Shown piece by piece: positions 6,014 through 7,273 of a DNA stretch of 7,273 nt; the stretch's first letter is position 1, and every line of letters starts with the position of its first letter. The notes under the pieces were generated by a model. The model was given only the letters and a program-made list of their open reading frames with translations, had not been told where the DNA came from and made no database searches. This stretch comes from an uncultured Oscillibacter sp. (lineage in GTDB: Bacteria > Bacillota > Clostridia > Oscillospirales > Oscillospiraceae): positions 1 through 7,273 of the forward strand of contig CAMXNV010000111.1 in the NCBI GenBank assembly GCA_947245315.1, written 5' to 3'. The translations under genes were made by a program, and so were the position numbers.

Positions 6014-6042
6014 AGTATACCACGGCCGCCGCCGCTTCTCAA
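6014..6042 (-). promoter_or_regulatory. Sigma-A-type promoter for the apbE operon
   Basis: On the minus strand TTGAGA (6042-6037) and TATACT (6019-6014) are separated by exactly 17 nt, with TGG just before the -10 giving an extended -10 (TGnTATACT). A start point near 6007 would leave a leader of about 30 nt before the apbE ATG, too short for a riboswitch. Confidence 0.85.
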
Positions 6043-6092
6043 TGAAAAACGGCGCATTCCGCGAAAAAATAAAAAACCTGGCAGCTTAGGCC

Positions 6093-6121
6093 TTGCAAAA
6101 GGGGAAAAAGTCTGCTATACT
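6093..6121 (+). promoter_or_regulatory. Sigma-A-type promoter for the plus-strand membrane protein gene
   Basis: TTGCAA (6093-6098), a 17-nt spacer and TATACT (6116-6121), again with an extended -10 (TGCTATACT). A start near 6128 gives a leader of about 67 nt. It is divergent from the apbE promoter, with 50 bp of A-rich DNA between the two -35 boxes (6043-6092). Confidence 0.85.
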
Positions 6122-6129
6122 ATTTAAGC

Positions 6130-6159
6130 GTGTCGGCGGAGGCGTTTGTTTCGCCGCAC
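6130..6159 (+). other. Possible stem-loop at the start of the leader
   Basis: GTG-t-CGGCG (6130-6138) can pair with CGCCG-CAC (6152-6159) around a 13-nt loop with one bulged T. It would form at the very 5' end of the predicted transcript and could stabilise it. The stem is short, so confidence is low. Confidence 0.35.
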
Positions 6160-6194
6160 TTTTGAAAGAAAAAACACCTTGGAGGTCTTGATAA

Positions 6195-6935
6195 ATGGCA
6201 AAGAATCCGAACAGAAAGTCTACAAAGCGAGACAATTCCCTCTACGGCGGCACGATCTTTTTCCTTGCGGCCTGCCTGGCGGAGTTCTATCTGCTGGTCC
6301 TCCGGAAATACTACATCCACGGCGACGTGGTGACCGAGGTTCTGCCTTGGCACAACCGGCTGCTGGTTTTCGCGGGCCTGGGGGCGGCGGTGCTGGTCCT
6401 GGGCGTGGTTCTGAGCGTGCTTTGGAAGGCGGATGAGCGCAAGCGCCTGCTGGGCTGGTGCCTGACGGGGCTGGGCCTGTTCTTCGGCGCGGGGAGCATG
6501 CTGATCCGGGTGTACGTGGAGCCCGCGGTGACCCTGCTCAGCGTGGTGGTGCCGGTGCTGATGGTTCTCACGGTCATCTGGGCCTTCTACGAGCGGGAGT
6601 GCTCCGTGTCGCTGACGGCCCTGAGCGGGACGCTGATTGTCCTGTGGGTGTGCCGCCGCCTGTTCAACAGCATCTCCCTGGGTGTGCCCGCCAAGGTGCT
6701 GTCCGTGGTCTATGTTCTGCTGCTGTGCGGCCTGTGCTGGCTGGCGAAGAACAAGAAGCTGGGGAAGCTGCTCCCGGAGAACGCGGACGTGATGCCCCTT
6801 TACGCCGCCACGGGCCTGTCCGCCGTGGCTGTGGTTCTGGCGCTGTTCAGCGCCACGATTGCCTACTACGCCATGTGGGGCCTGGGGCTGGTGGTGTTTA
6901 TCCTGGCCGTGTATTACACGGTGCGCCAGCTGTGA
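6195..6935 (+). CDS. Polytopic membrane protein, about eight spans, unknown function
   Basis: I do not recognise this 246-residue protein. After a basic cytoplasmic-looking N-terminus (MAKNPNRKSTKRDN) come hydrophobic segments at about 18-36, 56-77, 86-104, 110-131, 138-155, 167-184, 203-221 and 224-242, with short loops, the clearest being KADERKR (78-84) and AKNKKLGKLLPENAD (184-198). No cleavable signal, catalytic motif or ATP-binding site is seen. The start is well supported: GGAGG at 6181-6185 lies 9 nt before the ATG, downstream of a good promoter. It is monocistronic, closed by an intrinsic terminator 28 nt after the TGA. It is divergent from the apbE operon; whether they share a function is unknown. 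Confidence 0.9.
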   Translation: MAKNPNRKSTKRDNSLYGGTIFFLAACLAEFYLLVLRKYYIHGDVVTEVLPWHNRLLVFAGLGAAVLVLGVVLSVLWKADERKRLLGWCLTGLGLFFGAGSMLIRVYVEPAVTLLSVVVPVLMVLTVIWAFYERECSVSLTALSGTLIVLWVCRRLFNSISLGVPAKVLSVVYVLLLCGLCWLAKNKKLGKLLPENADVMPLYAATGLSAVAVVLALFSATIAYYAMWGLGLVVFILAVYYTVRQL

Positions 6936-6963
6936 GCCACGGGGACCTTTTGAATGAGATGAG

Positions 6964-6996
6964 AAAACCGCTGTCCGAAAGGGCAGCGGTTTTTTT
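6964..6996 (+). terminator. Intrinsic terminator of the plus-strand membrane protein gene
   Basis: AAAACCGCTGTCC (6964-6976), GAAA tetraloop, GGGCAGCGGTTTT (6981-6993) forms a 13-bp stem with one G-U pair, ending in seven T (6990-6996). The A-run on the left means some activity on the minus strand is possible as well. Confidence 0.95.
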
Positions 6997-7006
6997 GTGG
7001 GGGGAC

Positions 7007-7059
7007 TCCCTCAGTCACCGCCTCCGGCGGCGACAGCTCCCTCAGAGAGGGAGCCTTGG
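7007..7059 (+). repeat. Double-hairpin intergenic repeat, copy 3
   Basis: First hairpin GTCACCGCC (7014-7022), loop TCC, GGCGGCGAC (7026-7034), with one A-C mismatch that becomes a G-U pair on the minus strand. Second hairpin GCTCCCTC (7036-7043), loop AGA, GAGGGAGC (7047-7054), ending CCTTGG. It has the same plan as the copies at 3-55, 117-167 and 7221-7273 with different stem sequence. It begins about 10 nt after the terminator. Confidence 0.8.
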
Positions 7060-7096
7060 AGTTGCGCCTACCGAAGTGGTAGCATTCCGGAGGAAC

Positions 7097-7118
7097 GGGC
7101 CGCCGAGGGCGGCGGCCC
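7097..7118. repeat. Perfect GC-rich inverted repeat
   Basis: GGGCCGCCG (7097-7105), loop AGGG, CGGCGGCCC (7110-7118): a 9-bp all-GC stem followed by CCTACA. It is preceded by two small hairpins, CTACC/GGTAG (7068-7082) and TTCC/GGAA (7085-7095). No coding signal is seen here. From memory, GGGGCGGCC-type hairpins of this look are common between genes in gut Clostridia. Confidence 0.65.
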
Positions 7119-7126
7119 CTACAGCC

Positions 7127-7180
7127 CCGTCTCCGGAAGTTGGGCGCTCTCGGGAGACGGAAGGGGACAGAGCCCCTTCC
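7127..7180. repeat. Two overlapping inverted repeats
   Basis: CCGTCTCC (7127-7134) pairs with GGAGACGG (7153-7160) across 18 nt, and GGAAGGGG (7159-7166) pairs with CCCCTTCC (7173-7180) across 6 nt. They share bases 7159-7160. Together with the preceding hairpins this explains most of the gene-free stretch after 6935. The remainder, 7181-7220, shows only the short palindrome TATCGATA (7194-7201). Confidence 0.6.
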
Positions 7181-7220
7181 CTACAGGGTGGTCTATCGAT
7201 ACATGAGAGGTTCTGGGGGA

Positions 7221-7273
7221 AACCCTCTCCGTCACGGCTTCGCCGTGCCACCTCTCCCAAAGGGAGAGGCAAG
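7221..7273 (+). repeat. Double-hairpin intergenic repeat, copy 4 (near-identical to copy 1)
   Basis: It is the same as 3-55 except for T at 7240 in place of A, in the first loop (TTC for TAC). Stems are CACGGC/GCCGTG and CCTCTCCC/GGGAGAGG. It runs exactly to the end of the window, so the element may continue beyond it. Confidence 0.85.

Noticed and set aside
5977..6057. apbE start at the upstream in-frame ATG (6057)
   Set aside because: It would place the promoter inside the coding region and bury the lipoprotein signal behind 27 extra residues; the ATG at 5976 has a fitting ribosome site.
7194..7201. TATCGATA palindrome as an attachment or replication site
   Set aside because: It is a single 8-bp palindrome with no integrase, direct repeats of it, or iterons nearby; chance is enough to explain it.
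1..7273. A circular plasmid or phage, suggested by repeats at both ends in direct orientation
   Set aside because: The copies differ at one base, the first is offset by 2 nt from the end, the same family occurs twice more inside, and there are no replication, partition or phage genes.

Overview
The window looks like chromosomal DNA from a GC-rich, Gram-positive gut-type Clostridia, most likely Oscillospiraceae (Flavonifractor/Intestinimonas/Oscillibacter-like). This rests on high GC by eye, strong AGGAGG-type ribosome sites, sigma-A-type promoters with extended -10 boxes, a NusG-domain-II / Gx-transporter / ApbE gene trio typical of Firmicutes, and intergenic double-hairpin repeats of a kind I associate, from memory, with this family. 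No species can be named.

Layout. Almost everything from 176 to 5976 is one minus-strand gene run, read right to left: apbE-type FAD:protein FMN transferase lipoprotein (4915-5976), NusG domain II membrane-anchored protein (4485-4931), a 186-nt structured gap with a heptad repeat, Gx transporter family membrane protein (3762-4298), CbbX/SpoVK-type AAA+ ATPase (2690-3769), a small multi-spanning membrane protein (2145-2693), and an exported, membrane-tethered M3B-type zinc oligoendopeptidase (176-2131). Overlaps of 17, 8 and 4 nt and one gap of 13 nt argue for an operon, with the gap at 4299-4484 as its only break. A strong promoter at 6014-6042 drives it. Back to back with it, a promoter at 6093-6121 drives a plus-strand gene for an unrecognised membrane protein of about eight spans (6195-6935), which ends at a clear intrinsic terminator (6964-6996).

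How the genes may work together. The first three genes form an extracytoplasmic flavinylation set: ApbE transfers FMN onto a partner protein, and the NusG-II and Gx proteins commonly accompany it near Rnf or extracellular electron-transfer systems. No FMN-acceptor gene is in the window. The last three genes (AAA+ remodeller, membrane protein, exported peptidase) look like a separate, to my knowledge undescribed, remodelling/proteolysis module co-transcribed with it. The functional link between the two halves is inference.

Edges. Both ends and the region after the terminator are repeat DNA. Four copies of a two-hairpin element (3-55, 117-167, 7007-7059, 7221-7273) keep their fold while stem sequences vary, and 7061-7180 is a chain of further inverted repeats. 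The outer two copies are nearly identical direct repeats, which may mark an assembly break rather than a biological boundary.
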